Assembly: GCF_007874125.1 (NCBI RefSeq) | Contig: NZ_CP040128.1 | Location: 62,001-126,000 of the forward strand | Length of the DNA stretch: 64,000 bases | Direction of reading: 5' to 3' | Source of the DNA: Noviherbaspirillum sp. UKPF54 | GTDB lineage: Bacteria; Pseudomonadota; Gammaproteobacteria; Burkholderiales; Burkholderiaceae_D | Shown: piece after piece, positions 8,983 through 18,490 of the stretch | Position numbering within the stretch: position 1 is the stretch's first letter | Layout of the letters: every line of letters starts with the position of its first letter | Translations under genes and position numbers: made by a program | Notes under the pieces: model-generated | The model's database searches: none | The model's input: only the letters and a program-made list of their open reading frames with translations | Told to the model about the DNA's origin: nothing

Positions 8983-10200
8983 ATGAGCTGGTCTCTTCCG
9001 CCACTTGACCTGGCGCAGCCGCTGCAATGGAACGCGCTGCTGCTGTTCGGCAGCCTGCTGCTGCTGGGTCTGATGGGCGGTTATATCGTTGCAAAAAATT
9101 CGTGGATTCCCCGCATTACCGGTTATCTGCTGGTCGGTTTTGCGCTGGGCGCGGGCGGGGCCAACTGGCTCAGCGGCGATATCCTGAAGCTGGCCAATAC
9201 CTTTTCCGATATCGCCCTGGCGCTGGTGGTCTACCAGCTCGGGCGCTATGTCGACATCGGCTGGCTGCGGCGCGAGAAGTGGTTGTTCGTCACCGTCGTC
9301 ACCAGCGCAGTCCTGTGCTTCACGTTCGTGTGGGGCGGGCTCGAACTGATCGGCGTCTCACGTCCCCTGGCCACCCTGGCCGGCGTGTTCGCCATCGGCA
9401 CCGCGCCCGCGGTCATCATGGTGGTGGTGCGCGACCTCGGCGCGGAAGGGCACGTCACGCGCCGCCTGGCCGCCATGACGGCGCTCAACAACCTGCTGGC
9501 GCTGCTGGCCGCCTACATCGTGCTGCCGATTGTCGCCACCGACTCCGGCACGCCGATCGAAACCCTGCTGTCGAGTACCTTGTACGCGCTGTGCGGTTCG
9601 GCCCTGCTGGCCTATTTCACCTATCGCCTGATGATGCCGCTGGCGCGCCTGTTGGGGCGCGAGCGCAGCCGGCAGTTCGTGCTGGTGATCGCCATCATCA
9701 CGCTCATCATCGGCGCCGCTCATGCCTTGCATCTGCCGGTGCTGCTGACGATGCTGATGTTCGCGATCCTGTCGAAGAACCTCGACCTGCAGTACGACTT
9801 GATGGAGCTCGAGTTCGGCGTGGCCAGCGAATTGTTCATGGTCGTGCTGTTCGTGGCGATCGGCGCATCGATTACCTTGCCCGAACTGTTCGCCACCGGC
9901 GCGCTGGCCGTTGCGGTGCTGATCGGCGCGCGGCTGTTGGCCATGACCTGCGGCATCTTCGCCTTTGCCCGTCCGGCCAAGCTGAAATGGCGGCAGGCCG
10001 GCTATCTCGCGCTCGGTGCGCTGCCGATGGCCGAATCCGGGCTGAGCCTGATGCAGCTGTCCACGATCTACCCGCAGACCGCGGCCGCCGTAGCGCCGCT
10101 GCTGGCCGGCAGCCTGATCGTGCTGGAGCTGCTCGGCCCGATCGCCACCCAGTTCGCGCTGATCAAGTCGGGCGAAGGCGGCCACGAACACCACGCATAG
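8983..10200 (+). CDS. Cation:proton antiporter, CPA2/Kef-like membrane protein
   Basis: 405 residues, almost all hydrophobic with about 11-13 membrane segments (for example LLLFGSLLLLGLMGGYIVAK near the N-terminus). The pattern GYLLVGFALGAGG and the glycine-rich helices match the sodium/hydrogen exchanger fold of monovalent cation:proton antiporters. No cytoplasmic TrkA-N/RCK domain is attached, so it is a short form. The ribosome binding site GGAGGAG is excellent. It is followed at 18 nt by a YbdK-type ligase gene. The transported cation cannot be told from the sequence. Confidence 0.8.
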   Translation: MSWSLPPLDLAQPLQWNALLLFGSLLLLGLMGGYIVAKNSWIPRITGYLLVGFALGAGGANWLSGDILKLANTFSDIALALVVYQLGRYVDIGWLRREKWLFVTVVTSAVLCFTFVWGGLELIGVSRPLATLAGVFAIGTAPAVIMVVVRDLGAEGHVTRRLAAMTALNNLLALLAAYIVLPIVATDSGTPIETLLSSTLYALCGSALLAYFTYRLMMPLARLLGRERSRQFVLVIAIITLIIGAAHALHLPVLLTMLMFAILSKNLDLQYDLMELEFGVASELFMVVLFVAIGASITLPELFATGALAVAVLIGARLLAMTCGIFAFARPAKLKWRQAGYLALGALPMAESGLSLMQLSTIYPQTAAAVAPLLAGSLIVLELLGPIATQFALIKSGEGGHEHHA

Positions 10201-10218
10201 CAAATCAAGGAGATCACG

Positions 10219-11373
10219 ATGAGTAGCCTGCCATTCACGTCCTCGACGCCCTACACGATGGGCATCGAGCTGGAACTGCAACTGGTCAATCGCCGCAACT
10301 ATAACCTCGCCACCGACGCGCTCGATCTGCTCAACTGGATTGAGCCGCGCGAGCTGCAGGACAAGATCAAGCTGGAAATCACGCAAGGCATGATCGAGCT
10401 AAATTCCGGCATTCACACCCGCGTTGACGAACTGATGCAGGAGCTGAAGGAATTGCGCGGCGCGCTGATCAAGAGCGCGCAACGCCTGAACATCGACATC
10501 GCCGGCGGTGGCGCGCATCCGTTCCAGAGCTGGAGCGAACAGCGCATCACGCCGAACGAGCGCTTCCATCACTTGCACAAGAAATACGGCTACCTGGCCA
10601 AGACCTTCACCGTGTTCGGCCAGCACATCCATATCGGCGTGGCCAATGGTGACGACGCGCTGTACCTGACGCATGGCTTCTCGCGCTACGTGCCGCACTT
10701 CATCGCGCTGTCCGCCGCGTCGCCGTTCTACCAGGGCGTCGACACCGCGTTCGACTCTTCGCGCAGCAACGTCGTGCGCGCGTTCCCGCTGGCCGGCACG
10801 GTGCCGGTGGTGACCAAGTGGAGCGACTTCGAGAATTATTACGATGAACTGCTCAAGCTCGGCATCATCGGCAGCATGAAGGATTTTTACTGGGACATCC
10901 GTCCCAAACCGGAATACGGCACGGTCGAGATCCGCGTGTGCGACACGCCGCTCACGCTGGAGCTGGCTGCGCTCCTGGGCTGCTACGCGCAGCTGCTGGC
11001 GCGCTGGCTGTTGACCGAGCGGCCGATCGAGATCCACGAGGATTACTACCTGCTGTACCAGTACAACCGCTTCGCCGCCAGCCGCTACGGGCTGGATGGC
11101 GAAATCGCGCTGCAGGGGCCGGACAAGAATTCGCCGGCGGTCAAGCAGACGATCTACACCAGCATCATCGAGCGCCTGCACGACCTGAACCGCTATGCGA
11201 AGAACGACGCCGAGCTCAAGGCGCTGATCCGACTGCGCCAGATGGCGCACGACCGGCAGAACGACGCGTCCTGGCTGCGCCAGACCTACAAGCAGCGCGG
11301 CTCGCTCAACGACGTCACGCGCATGGCGTCCGAGTTGTGGATGAAGCACACCTCGCTTCCCTACGTGCAGTAG
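10219..11373 (+). CDS. ybdK: Carboxylate-amine ligase, YbdK family (glutamate-cysteine ligase type 2 fold)
   Basis: 384 residues, starting after the strong site AAGGAG. MGIELELQLVNRR at the N-terminus and FGQHIHIGVANGDDAL near residue 135 are typical of the GCS2 family, ATP-grasp-like enzymes that join glutamate to an amine; YbdK proteins have weak gamma-glutamylcysteine ligase activity. Later motifs include the arginine-rich WDIRPKPEYGTVEIRVCD segment. The true substrate in this organism is unknown. It may be co-transcribed with the antiporter, which is reminiscent of Kef systems and glutathione adducts, but that link is only inference. Confidence 0.85.
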   Translation: MSSLPFTSSTPYTMGIELELQLVNRRNYNLATDALDLLNWIEPRELQDKIKLEITQGMIELNSGIHTRVDELMQELKELRGALIKSAQRLNIDIAGGGAHPFQSWSEQRITPNERFHHLHKKYGYLAKTFTVFGQHIHIGVANGDDALYLTHGFSRYVPHFIALSAASPFYQGVDTAFDSSRSNVVRAFPLAGTVPVVTKWSDFENYYDELLKLGIIGSMKDFYWDIRPKPEYGTVEIRVCDTPLTLELAALLGCYAQLLARWLLTERPIEIHEDYYLLYQYNRFAASRYGLDGEIALQGPDKNSPAVKQTIYTSIIERLHDLNRYAKNDAELKALIRLRQMAHDRQNDASWLRQTYKQRGSLNDVTRMASELWMKHTSLPYVQ

Positions 11374-11445
11374 GAACTGGCGCAATCCGGACCGCGAATT
11401 CGGATGAGCCCGTACAATCACGGCTGATCCGAATTCGCACAAGCC

Positions 11446-12645
11446 ATGACAAACCAATTTGATGTTGCAGTAATCGGCGCAGGCGCGGCCGGCATGATGT
11501 GTGCCGCCGTCGCCGGCCAGCGCGGGAAGAAAGTCGTGCTGATCGACCACGCGTCGAGACTGGCCGAGAAGATCCGCATCTCCGGCGGCGGGCGCTGCAA
11601 TTTCACCAACCTGCACGCCGGCCCGCAGAATTACCTCTCGAACAATCCGCATTTCTGCAAGAGCGCGCTGTCGCGCTACACGCCGCAGGATTTCCTCACG
11701 CTGGTCAAGCGCTACCGCATCGCGTACCACGAGAAACACAAGGGACAACTGTTCTGCGACGAGTCGGCCGAGCAGATCATCGACATGCTCAAAGCCGAGT
11801 GCGAGCGCGGCCATGTCGCCTGGCGCATGCCGTGCAAGATCGACGCCGTCGGCAAGGAAGGCGAGAGGTTCCGGCTCGATACCAGTGCCGGAACGATCAC
11901 CGCCGACCACGTCGTCGTCGCCACCGGAGGCTTGTCCATTCCCAAGATCGGCGCCACGGATTTCGCCTATCGCGTCGTCAGGCAGTTCGGACTCAAGCTG
12001 GTCGAGACGCGCCCCGGGCTGGTGCCGCTGACGTTCGATGAGGCGGCGTGGCAGCCGTTCGTCGCGCTGGCCGGCATCGCCCTGGAAGTCGATATCGAAA
12101 CCGGTGAAAAGAAATCGCGCGCGCATTTTCGTGAAGACTTGCTGTTCACACATCGTGGCCTGTCGGGCCCGGCCGTCCTGCAGATATCGAGTTTCTGGCG
12201 GCCTGGCGCAGCCCTGACCCTGAACCTGGTGCCGGAAACGGATATCGCCGAAACCCTTATCCAGGGCAAAGGCGCGCTCAAGAAAAACCTCGGCAACCTG
12301 CTGGCGCAGTGGCTGCCGGCGCGCCTGGCGGAAGGCTGGCTGCTGGCAAACGACTTCAAGCCGGAGGCGCGCATCGCCGACATGCCGGACAAGCAGTTGC
12401 GCCGTCTCGGCGAGTCGCTCAATCGCTGGGTGGTGGTGCCCAGCGGCTCGGAAGGTTATCGCAAGGCGGAAGTGACCTGCGGCGGCGTCGATACGCGCGA
12501 GCTGTCGCAGCAGAGCATGATGGCGACCAAGGTGCCGGGACTGCATTTTGTCGGGGAAGCCATGGACGTCACAGGCTGGCTTGGTGGATACAATTTCCAA
12601 TGGGCATGGGCATCGGGCATGGCGGCGGGATTATCTTTCCAATAA
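11446..12645 (+). CDS. NAD(P)/FAD-dependent oxidoreductase, YhiN/HI0933-like flavoprotein
   Basis: 399 residues. It opens with an ADP-binding Rossmann motif (VAVIGAGAAGMMCAAVAGQR), then ISGGGRCNFTNLH, the hallmark of the HI0933/YhiN (aminoacetone oxidase-like, BaiN-like) flavoprotein family. The C-terminus closes with GEAMDVTGWLGGYNFQWAWA, the second FAD-contacting motif. Its substrate is not known from sequence. It stands alone, 72 bp after the ligase gene and about 100 bp before rpsU on the same strand. Confidence 0.87.
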   Translation: MTNQFDVAVIGAGAAGMMCAAVAGQRGKKVVLIDHASRLAEKIRISGGGRCNFTNLHAGPQNYLSNNPHFCKSALSRYTPQDFLTLVKRYRIAYHEKHKGQLFCDESAEQIIDMLKAECERGHVAWRMPCKIDAVGKEGERFRLDTSAGTITADHVVVATGGLSIPKIGATDFAYRVVRQFGLKLVETRPGLVPLTFDEAAWQPFVALAGIALEVDIETGEKKSRAHFREDLLFTHRGLSGPAVLQISSFWRPGAALTLNLVPETDIAETLIQGKGALKKNLGNLLAQWLPARLAEGWLLANDFKPEARIADMPDKQLRRLGESLNRWVVVPSGSEGYRKAEVTCGGVDTRELSQQSMMATKVPGLHFVGEAMDVTGWLGGYNFQWAWASGMAAGLSFQ

Positions 12646-12680
12646 TCAATTGCAAATTGGCGACAAAACTGTTAACACTC

Positions 12681-12709
12681 TTTTCAAGCCGATTCAATGC
12701 TGATATACT
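12681..12709 (+). promoter_or_regulatory. Predicted sigma-70 promoter of rpsU
   Basis: A -35-like TTTTCA at 12681-12686 and a -10 TATACT at 12704-12709 are separated by 17 bp, 37 bp before the rpsU ATG. The -10 is near consensus and the -35 is weaker. Confidence 0.55.
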
Positions 12710-12745
12710 CGCCCTCTTTCCCTAAAAACCCTCGGTTGAGTTTAC

Positions 12746-12958
12746 ATGACCACAATTCGCCTTAAAGAGAACGAGCCTTTCGAAGTTGCCATGCGTCGCT
12801 TCAAGCGCACCATCGAGAAAACCGGTCTGCTGACCGAGTTGCGTGCGCGCGAGTTTTACGAGAAGCCGACCGCAGAGCGCAAGCGTAAGCTCGCCGCTGC
12901 CGTGAAGCGCCACTACAAGCGCATCCGCAGCCAGCAATTGCCGAAGAAGCTGTACTGA
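12746..12958 (+). CDS. rpsU: 30S ribosomal protein S21
   Basis: 70 residues, highly basic, starting [20 protein letters not shown] and ending with the lysine/arginine-rich tail [10 protein letters not shown], as in bacterial S21. S21 sits on the small subunit platform and helps start translation by base pairing of the 16S 3' end. It begins the macromolecular synthesis block rpsU-yqeY-dnaG-rpoD, a conserved order in many proteobacteria. A hairpin at 12994-13024 follows and could attenuate reading into the next gene. Confidence 0.97.
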   Translation: MTTIRLKENEPFEVAMRRFKRTIEKTGLLTELRAREFYEKPTAERKRKLAAAVKRHYKRIRSQQLPKKLY

Positions 12959-12993
12959 TTTTTGCTGCCGCACGCTGTGTGCGGTATCGCGCA

Positions 12994-13024
12994 AACCCGC
13001 TCCGGAGTTGTCCCGCAGCGGGTT
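12994..13024 (+). terminator. Possible attenuator hairpin after rpsU
   Basis: AACCCGCT and AGCGGGTT arms separated by 15 bases, followed only by TT then GG. It is too T-poor for a full terminator, so partial termination that favours rpsU over downstream genes is the likely effect. Confidence 0.4.
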
Positions 13025-13086
13025 TTGGCGTTTCAGGCCGGTGATGTGCGGCTTGCTGGTCCGAATGATCTGATATTGGAGAAAAC

Positions 13087-13536
13087 ATGAGTCTCAAAGA
13101 AAAAATCAATGAAGACATGAAGGCTGCCATGCGCGCCAAGGACATGGCCAAGCTCGGCACGATCCGCTTGCTGACCGCCGCCATGAAGCAAAAGGAAGTC
13201 GACGAGCGCATCGAGTTGACCGACGCCCACGTCCTCGCGATCATCGAAAAGATGATCAAGCAGCGCAAGGATTCGATTTCCCAGTTCGAGGCCGGCGGCC
13301 GCCAGGATTTGGCTGATAACGAAAAGGCCGAGATGGCCGTGCTGTCGGTCTACATGCCGGCCGCCATGTCGGAAGCCGAAATCCAGTCCGAAGTCGCTGC
13401 GGCCGTTGCCGCCGCTGGCGCGGCCGGCCCGCAGGACATGGGTAAGGTGATGGCGGTGCTCAAGCCGAAGCTGGCTGGCCGCGCCGACATGACTGCCGTA
13501 TCCGGGCTGGTCAAGGCCGCGCTGTCCAAGGCGTGA
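13087..13536 (+). CDS. yqeY: GatB/YqeY domain protein
   Basis: 149 residues, starting MSLKEKINEDMKAAMRAKDM, with the helical YqeY architecture: RLLTAAMKQKEVDERIELTD and a C-terminal GKVMAVLKPKLAGRADMTAV motif typical of the GatB C-terminal-like domain, which in GatB contacts tRNA. YqeY itself has no assigned biochemical role. It lies between rpsU and dnaG, as in many related genomes. The ribosome binding site is weak (TTGGAG) but correctly spaced. Confidence 0.92.
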   Translation: MSLKEKINEDMKAAMRAKDMAKLGTIRLLTAAMKQKEVDERIELTDAHVLAIIEKMIKQRKDSISQFEAGGRQDLADNEKAEMAVLSVYMPAAMSEAEIQSEVAAAVAAAGAAGPQDMGKVMAVLKPKLAGRADMTAVSGLVKAALSKA

Positions 13537-13577
13537 TCGTCGGCTGTTTAAAAACGGCCGTCTGCCCCCATTTTCAG

Positions 13578-13615
13578 GCCATGATGCGATCGATTGGATC
13601 GCTTCATGGCTTTTT
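13578..13615 (+). terminator. Intrinsic terminator between yqeY and dnaG
   Basis: GCCATGA-T-GCGATC pairs with GATCGC-T-TCATGGC around a five-base loop, followed by TTTTT. Such a terminator in front of dnaG is known in the E. coli rpsU-dnaG-rpoD operon, where it keeps primase low. Confidence 0.85.
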
Positions 13616-13645
13616 CGTCAGTACTCCGGATTTTTCAGGCGCGCA

Positions 13646-15445
13646 GTGATCCCACAGTCTTTCATTCAGGATTTGCTCAACCGGGTCGACATCGTCGATG
13701 TGGTCGGGCGCTACGTGCAACTGAAAAAGGGTGGCGCCAACTTCATGGGCTTGTGCCCGTTTCATAACGAAAAATCCCCCAGTTTCACCGTCAGTCCGAC
13801 CAAGCAGTTCTATCACTGCTTCGGCTGCGGCGCGCACGGTACCGCGATCGGTTTTTTGATCGAATATTCGGGTCTCGGCTTTGTCGACGCCGTCAAGGAC
13901 CTGGCGCAGAACGTCGGCATGGTTGTGCCCGAGCAGGATCGCCTGCTGCCGGCGCAGCGCGCCGAAGTGCAGGCCAAGAGCCTGGCGCTGTCGGATGTGA
14001 TGGCCAAGGCGAGCGACTTCTACCGGCAGGAGCTGCGCGGCGCGCAGAATGCGATCGCCTACCTGAAAAAACGCGGCTTGACTGGCGAGATCGCGGCAAA
14101 GTTTGCGTTGGGCTATGCGCCGGACGGCTGGGACGGCTTAGGCGCCGTATTTCCCCGCTATGAAGCGCCGGAGCTGGTCGAGGCCGGCCTAGTGATCGAC
14201 AAGAGCGAGGAGGGGGGCGGTGGGCGCAAGCGTTATGACCGTTTCCGTGATCGCATCATGTTCCCGATTCGCAACACTAAGGGGCAGGTGATCGGCTTCG
14301 GCGGGCGCGTGCTCGATGCCGGCGAGCCGAAGTACTTGAACTCGCCGGAAACACCCTTATTCCAGAAGGGGAGTGAGCTGTACGGCTTGTTCGAGGCCCG
14401 GCAAGCCATTCGCGAAGCCGGCTATGCGCTCGTCACCGAGGGGTACATGGATGTGGTCGCGCTGGCCCAGCTCGGCTTTCCGCAGGCGGTCGCGACCCTC
14501 GGCACGGCCTGTACGCCGACCCATGTGCACAAGTTGCTGCGCCAGACCGATCACGTGATTTTCAGCTTCGACGGCGATGCCGCCGGGCGCCGCGCGGCAC
14601 GCCGCGCGCTTGACGCCTGTCTGCCGCACGCGACTGACAACAAGACGCTGAAATTCCTGTTCCTGCCGGCCGAGCACGACCCGGACAGCTATATCCGGGA
14701 ACTCGGCGCCGAGGCATTCGAGCAGCAGGTGCGCGACGCGATGCCGCTGTCACAGTTCTTGCTCAATGAGGTCACGCGGGACAACGACTTGCGCACCCCG
14801 GAAGGCCGGGCCAAGGCGCAATTCGAGGCCAAGCCTTTGCTGCAGGCGATGCCGCCGTCGGGCTTGCGACTGCAGATCGTGCGCAGCCTGGCGCAGGCAA
14901 CGCAGACCACGCCGGCCGAGATCGAGGCGCTGTTCGAGTTGGCGCAGCCGGTGGCCCGCACCAAGGTTGCGCCGGCGCGCACCAAGCGCACGCCGCCGAT
15001 AGGGTTGGAGCGCCAGATGATGCGCATTCTGGTGGCGCATCCCGAGCTGGCCGCCGATCTCGACCAGGGCGCGTTGGATGCGGCCGCACGACTCGCGCCG
15101 GACAATGCGGAGATGTTGCTGCAATTGATCGGCGCCTGCCAGGCGCTCGGCGAGCGGGCCAATTTCGCGGCGCTGGCCGAGCAGCTGCGCACGGTGAGCG
15201 CGGATTTCGATCCGCTGATCACCGAAGTTGCTTCCGACGATGCGGAATCCGATCCGCAGGCGGCGCGGCTGGAACTTGCCGGAGCGGTGCGCAAGACTAA
15301 AATGCAATTATTGAAAGCCGAACTGGACCAGTTGGTTACAACCGGATTGGCAACGGAAGAGGCGCGTACACGATATCGCGAAGTGATGCAACTGCAGGAG
15401 CAACTCCGGCGGCAAGCTGAGGTCGAACGTATGCCGCGAACGTAA
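13646..15445 (+). CDS. dnaG: DNA primase
   Basis: 599 residues, GTG start (VIPQSFIQDLLNRVDIVDVV). The N-terminal zinc ribbon shows CPFHNEKS then YHCFGCG (C-x2-H and C-x2-C pairs). The TOPRIM core has the acidic VTEGYMDVVAL (about residue 265) and FSFDGDAAGRRAARRA motifs for metal binding, and the C-terminal helical domain that binds DnaB helicase follows. It makes RNA primers for replication. A terminator lies just upstream, so expression is probably low and by read-through; no good ribosome binding site is visible, as for E. coli dnaG. Confidence 0.97.
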   Translation: MIPQSFIQDLLNRVDIVDVVGRYVQLKKGGANFMGLCPFHNEKSPSFTVSPTKQFYHCFGCGAHGTAIGFLIEYSGLGFVDAVKDLAQNVGMVVPEQDRLLPAQRAEVQAKSLALSDVMAKASDFYRQELRGAQNAIAYLKKRGLTGEIAAKFALGYAPDGWDGLGAVFPRYEAPELVEAGLVIDKSEEGGGGRKRYDRFRDRIMFPIRNTKGQVIGFGGRVLDAGEPKYLNSPETPLFQKGSELYGLFEARQAIREAGYALVTEGYMDVVALAQLGFPQAVATLGTACTPTHVHKLLRQTDHVIFSFDGDAAGRRAARRALDACLPHATDNKTLKFLFLPAEHDPDSYIRELGAEAFEQQVRDAMPLSQFLLNEVTRDNDLRTPEGRAKAQFEAKPLLQAMPPSGLRLQIVRSLAQATQTTPAEIEALFELAQPVARTKVAPARTKRTPPIGLERQMMRILVAHPELAADLDQGALDAAARLAPDNAEMLLQLIGACQALGERANFAALAEQLRTVSADFDPLITEVASDDAESDPQAARLELAGAVRKTKMQLLKAELDQLVTTGLATEEARTRYREVMQLQEQLRRQAEVERMPRT

Positions 15446-15480
15446 CAGTAATGCTTTTAGCTGGAGAAATGTTGCTCCCT

Positions 15481-15489
15481 GTGTTATAA
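15481..15489 (+). promoter_or_regulatory. Extended -10 promoter candidate upstream of rpoD
   Basis: TGTTATAAT has a perfect TATAAT preceded by the TGn of an extended -10 element, about 190 bp before the rpoD start. No clear -35 box is seen. The 5' leader would be long. Confidence 0.5.
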
Positions 15490-15672
15490 TTAAAAGCTTT
15501 TGATTCAAGGCCTTACGAAATTTCGACTGTCGAACCGGCTTCCATTCCAGCCATGAATCGATGATCGAAAAGTAAGCAATTTGTCGCGCGGGCGAATGCC
15601 GAAGCAAGTCAATAATCGGCTCCACCAGGCGCAATCCCTCGGCGCACGAGAGCATTAGATGGTATTGATTCC

Positions 15673-18156
15673 ATGGCAAACGCAATGAAAAAACCCGCGA
15701 AAACGACTGTTACCGCAAAAAAAGCAAAACCGGCTGCAACTAAACCGGCCTCGAGCAAGTCGATGGCTAAGCCTGCCGTGAAGAAGGCTGCCGCCAGCAC
15801 GACCAAGACCCCGAGCAAAGCCGTAACGAAGACCGCCGCCGCGGCACCGAAGAAGGCGCCGGCCGCGCCCGCAACCAAGGCGAAAACTTCATCCCGAGCC
15901 GCAGCCAAGCCGGCTCCCGAGAAATTGAAAGCACCCGTGACGACCAAAAAACCTGAATCGAAGACAGCACCCAAGGCCGCCAAGGCCAAGGCCGAGCCGA
16001 AGACCGAATCCAAGGTGATGGCAGTCAGCCAGACGACGGACGCCGCCGCTCTGGCTGCGATCGACACCTCCAGCTATGTGCTGCCAGGCGTGAAAGTGCC
16101 CGGCCGCCGCGGACGCAAGCCGAAGGAGTTCCAGCCGGAGAATGACGAAGTCGCCGCGCTCAACGCCGTCGAGCGCGCCGAGCTGAAGGCCGCCGACAAG
16201 GCGCGCGCCAAGGATCGCAAGGCCAAGGAAAAGGCGCTGTTGAAAGATGCATTCTCGTCCGACACCGAGGCGACCGAGGAAGAGCTCGAGCAGCGTCGCC
16301 AGAAGCTCAAGACCCTGATCAAGCTGGGCAAGGAGCGCGGCTTCCTCACGTATTCCGAAATCAACGATCACCTGCCGGAAAACATTGTCGATCCGGAAGC
16401 GATCGACGGCATCATCGGTACTTTCAACGACATGGGCATTGCCGTCTACGAGCAAGCCCCTGATGCCGAGACGCTGCTGTTGTCCGATAACGTTGCCAAT
16501 GTCACCGGTGATGATGATGACGCCGAAGCCGCTGCCGAAGCGGCGCTGTCGACGGTCGATTCCGACTTCGGCCGCACTACCGACCCGGTGCGCATGTACA
16601 TGCGTGAAATGGGTTCGGTCGAGCTGCTGACGCGCGAAGGCGAAATCGAGATCGCCAAGCGGATCGAAGAGGGTCTGAAGGACATGATCCAGGCGATCTC
16701 CGCCTGCCCGACCACGATTGCCGAGATTCTCGCCGCCGCCGAGCGCATCGAAAAGGATGAGATCAAGGTCGATGAAGTCGTCGACGGACTGGTCGACCCG
16801 AATGCCTCGGAAGATACCGCGGCCGCTCCTGTTGCCGCCGCTTCTGATGATGAAGAGGACGAGGAAGAAGAGGACGAAGAGGACGAAGAAGAAGAGGACA
16901 ATAGCGGCGGCGGTGCCGCCGGCTTCTCCGCAGAACAGCTGGAACAGCTGAAGCGCGACTCGCTGGGCAAGTTCGAGCTGATCGCTTCCCAGTTCGATAA
17001 GATGCGCAAGGCCTACGAGAAGGAAGGCTACAACTCCAAGTCGTACGTGAAGGCGCAGGAAACGATCTCGAACGAGCTGCTGTCGATCCGCTTTACCGCC
17101 AAGTTCGTCGAAAAGCTGTGCGACACGCTGCGTGGCCAGGTCGACGAAGTGCGTCACATCGAAAAGCAAATCCTCGATGTGGCCGTGAATCGTTGCGGCA
17201 TGCCCCGCACTCACTTCATCAAGGTTTTCCCGGGCAATGAAACCAATCTCGACTGGATCGACGGTGAAGTCGCCGCCAGCGAGTCATACAGTGCCGTGCT
17301 CGGCCGTAACGTCCCCGCCATCAAGGAGCTGCAGCAAAAGCTGATCGACCTGCAAGCGCGCGTCGTGCTGCCGCTGCCGGACCTGCGCAACATCAACAAG
17401 AAGATGGCTGCCGGCGAGATGAAGGCGCGCAAGGCCAAGCGCGAAATGACCGAAGCGAACCTGCGTCTGGTGATCTCGATTGCGAAGAAGTACACCAACC
17501 GCGGCCTGCAATTCCTCGACCTGATCCAGGAAGGTAACATCGGCCTGATGAAGGCGGTGGACAAGTTCGAATACCGTCGCGGCTACAAGTTCTCGACCTA
17601 CGCGACATGGTGGATCCGCCAGGCGATCACCCGCTCGATTGCGGACCAGGCTCGCACGATTCGTATCCCGGTGCACATGATCGAAACGATCAACAAAATG
17701 AACCGTATCTCGCGCCAGATTCTGCAGGAAACCGGCGCCGAGCCGGATCCGGCCACGCTCGCGATCAAGATGGAAATGCCGGAAGATAAAATCCGCAAGA
17801 TCATGAAGATCGCGAAAGAGCCGATTTCGATGGAAACGCCGATCGGCGATGACGACGATTCGCATCTGGGCGACTTCATCGAAGACAACAACACATTGGC
17901 CCCGGCCGATGCGGCCTTGCATGCGTCGATGCGCGGCGTGGTCAAGGACGTGCTCGATTCGCTGACGCCGCGCGAAGCGAAGGTGCTGCGCATGCGCTTC
18001 GGTATTGAAATGTCGACCGACCACACGCTGGAAGAAGTCGGCAAGCAGTTCGACGTCACGCGCGAGCGCATTCGTCAAATAGAGGCTAAAGCGCTGCGCA
18101 AGCTGCGCCACCCGTCGCGCTCCGACAAGCTGAAGAGCTTCCTCGAAGGCAGTTAA
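15673..18156 (+). CDS. rpoD: RNA polymerase primary sigma factor (sigma-70)
   Basis: 827 residues, longer than E. coli RpoD (613). The first about 130 residues are a Lys/Ala/Pro-rich, histone-tail-like extension. Region 1.1 follows, then an acidic insert in the non-conserved region (glutamate/aspartate run at about residues 395-412), and the conserved regions: [20 protein letters not shown] (2.1-2.2), [20 protein letters not shown] (2.3-2.4), and the region 4 helix-turn-helix [20 protein letters not shown] near the C-terminus. It directs housekeeping transcription. The extension is shared by many Burkholderiales sigma factors; its job is not known to me. Confidence 0.97.
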   Translation: MANAMKKPAKTTVTAKKAKPAATKPASSKSMAKPAVKKAAASTTKTPSKAVTKTAAAAPKKAPAAPATKAKTSSRAAAKPAPEKLKAPVTTKKPESKTAPKAAKAKAEPKTESKVMAVSQTTDAAALAAIDTSSYVLPGVKVPGRRGRKPKEFQPENDEVAALNAVERAELKAADKARAKDRKAKEKALLKDAFSSDTEATEEELEQRRQKLKTLIKLGKERGFLTYSEINDHLPENIVDPEAIDGIIGTFNDMGIAVYEQAPDAETLLLSDNVANVTGDDDDAEAAAEAALSTVDSDFGRTTDPVRMYMREMGSVELLTREGEIEIAKRIEEGLKDMIQAISACPTTIAEILAAAERIEKDEIKVDEVVDGLVDPNASEDTAAAPVAAASDDEEDEEEEDEEDEEEEDNSGGGAAGFSAEQLEQLKRDSLGKFELIASQFDKMRKAYEKEGYNSKSYVKAQETISNELLSIRFTAKFVEKLCDTLRGQVDEVRHIEKQILDVAVNRCGMPRTHFIKVFPGNETNLDWIDGEVAASESYSAVLGRNVPAIKELQQKLIDLQARVVLPLPDLRNINKKMAAGEMKARKAKREMTEANLRLVISIAKKYTNRGLQFLDLIQEGNIGLMKAVDKFEYRRGYKFSTYATWWIRQAITRSIADQARTIRIPVHMIETINKMNRISRQILQETGAEPDPATLAIKMEMPEDKIRKIMKIAKEPISMETPIGDDDDSHLGDFIEDNNTLAPADAALHASMRGVVKDVLDSLTPREAKVLRMRFGIEMSTDHTLEEVGKQFDVTRERIRQIEAKALRKLRHPSRSDKLKSFLEGS

Positions 18157-18177
18157 TCGTTTAACATTGCCAAACTT

Positions 18178-18206
18178 CTTGGGCGGGTAACACCGCCCAA
18201 GTTTTT
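18178..18206 (+). terminator. Intrinsic terminator after rpoD
   Basis: A perfect nine-base stem, CTTGGGCGG with CCGCCCAAG, around GTAACA and followed by TTTTT. It ends the rpoD transcript just before the tRNA gene. Confidence 0.93.
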
Positions 18207-18219
18207 GGCAGCGTCCATC

Positions 18220-18298
<79 letters not shown>

Positions 18299-18445
18299 AA
18301 ATTTAGTAGTGGAATCAAAGAGTTATGACTTGAGATTAGCAGTTTTTGATTGGGGTAAATTTTGAGTTTTACACCGTTTTTACCCCAATCTCTTCAGCAT
18401 ATAAAAATGCCCGGGGTAAAACTGCTCTGCTACTAAGACAAAAAA
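18299..18445. other. Junction between tRNA and accessory region, no gene
   Basis: AT-rich DNA right after the tRNA CCA end. It contains GGGGTAAA at two places and its complement TTTACCCC once, but no integrase or recognisable fragment. The left end of an integrated element would be expected here. Confidence 0.4.
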
Positions 18446-18477
18446 GGGACGACGGCTTACGCTATCGTCCCTTTTTT
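18446..18477. terminator. Bidirectional terminator left of the first island gene
   Basis: GGGACGA pairs with TCGTCCC, with an A run on the left and a T run on the right. It can stop minus-strand transcription from the 18491-19006 gene and rightward transcription leaving the tRNA. Confidence 0.85.
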
Positions 18478-18490
18478 CTTATCTCTGGAG

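Noticed and set aside
10399..12600. 733-codon open frame on the minus strand across ybdK and the flavoprotein gene
   Set aside because: Same GC-shadow pattern, crosses two well-supported genes.
15889..17214. 441-codon open frame opposite rpoD
   Set aside because: Mirror of the repetitive Lys/Ala and acidic codons of rpoD, no ribosome binding site.
18299..18445. Integrase fragment next to the tRNA
   Set aside because: Searched by eye in all frames; no tyrosine recombinase motif can be seen.
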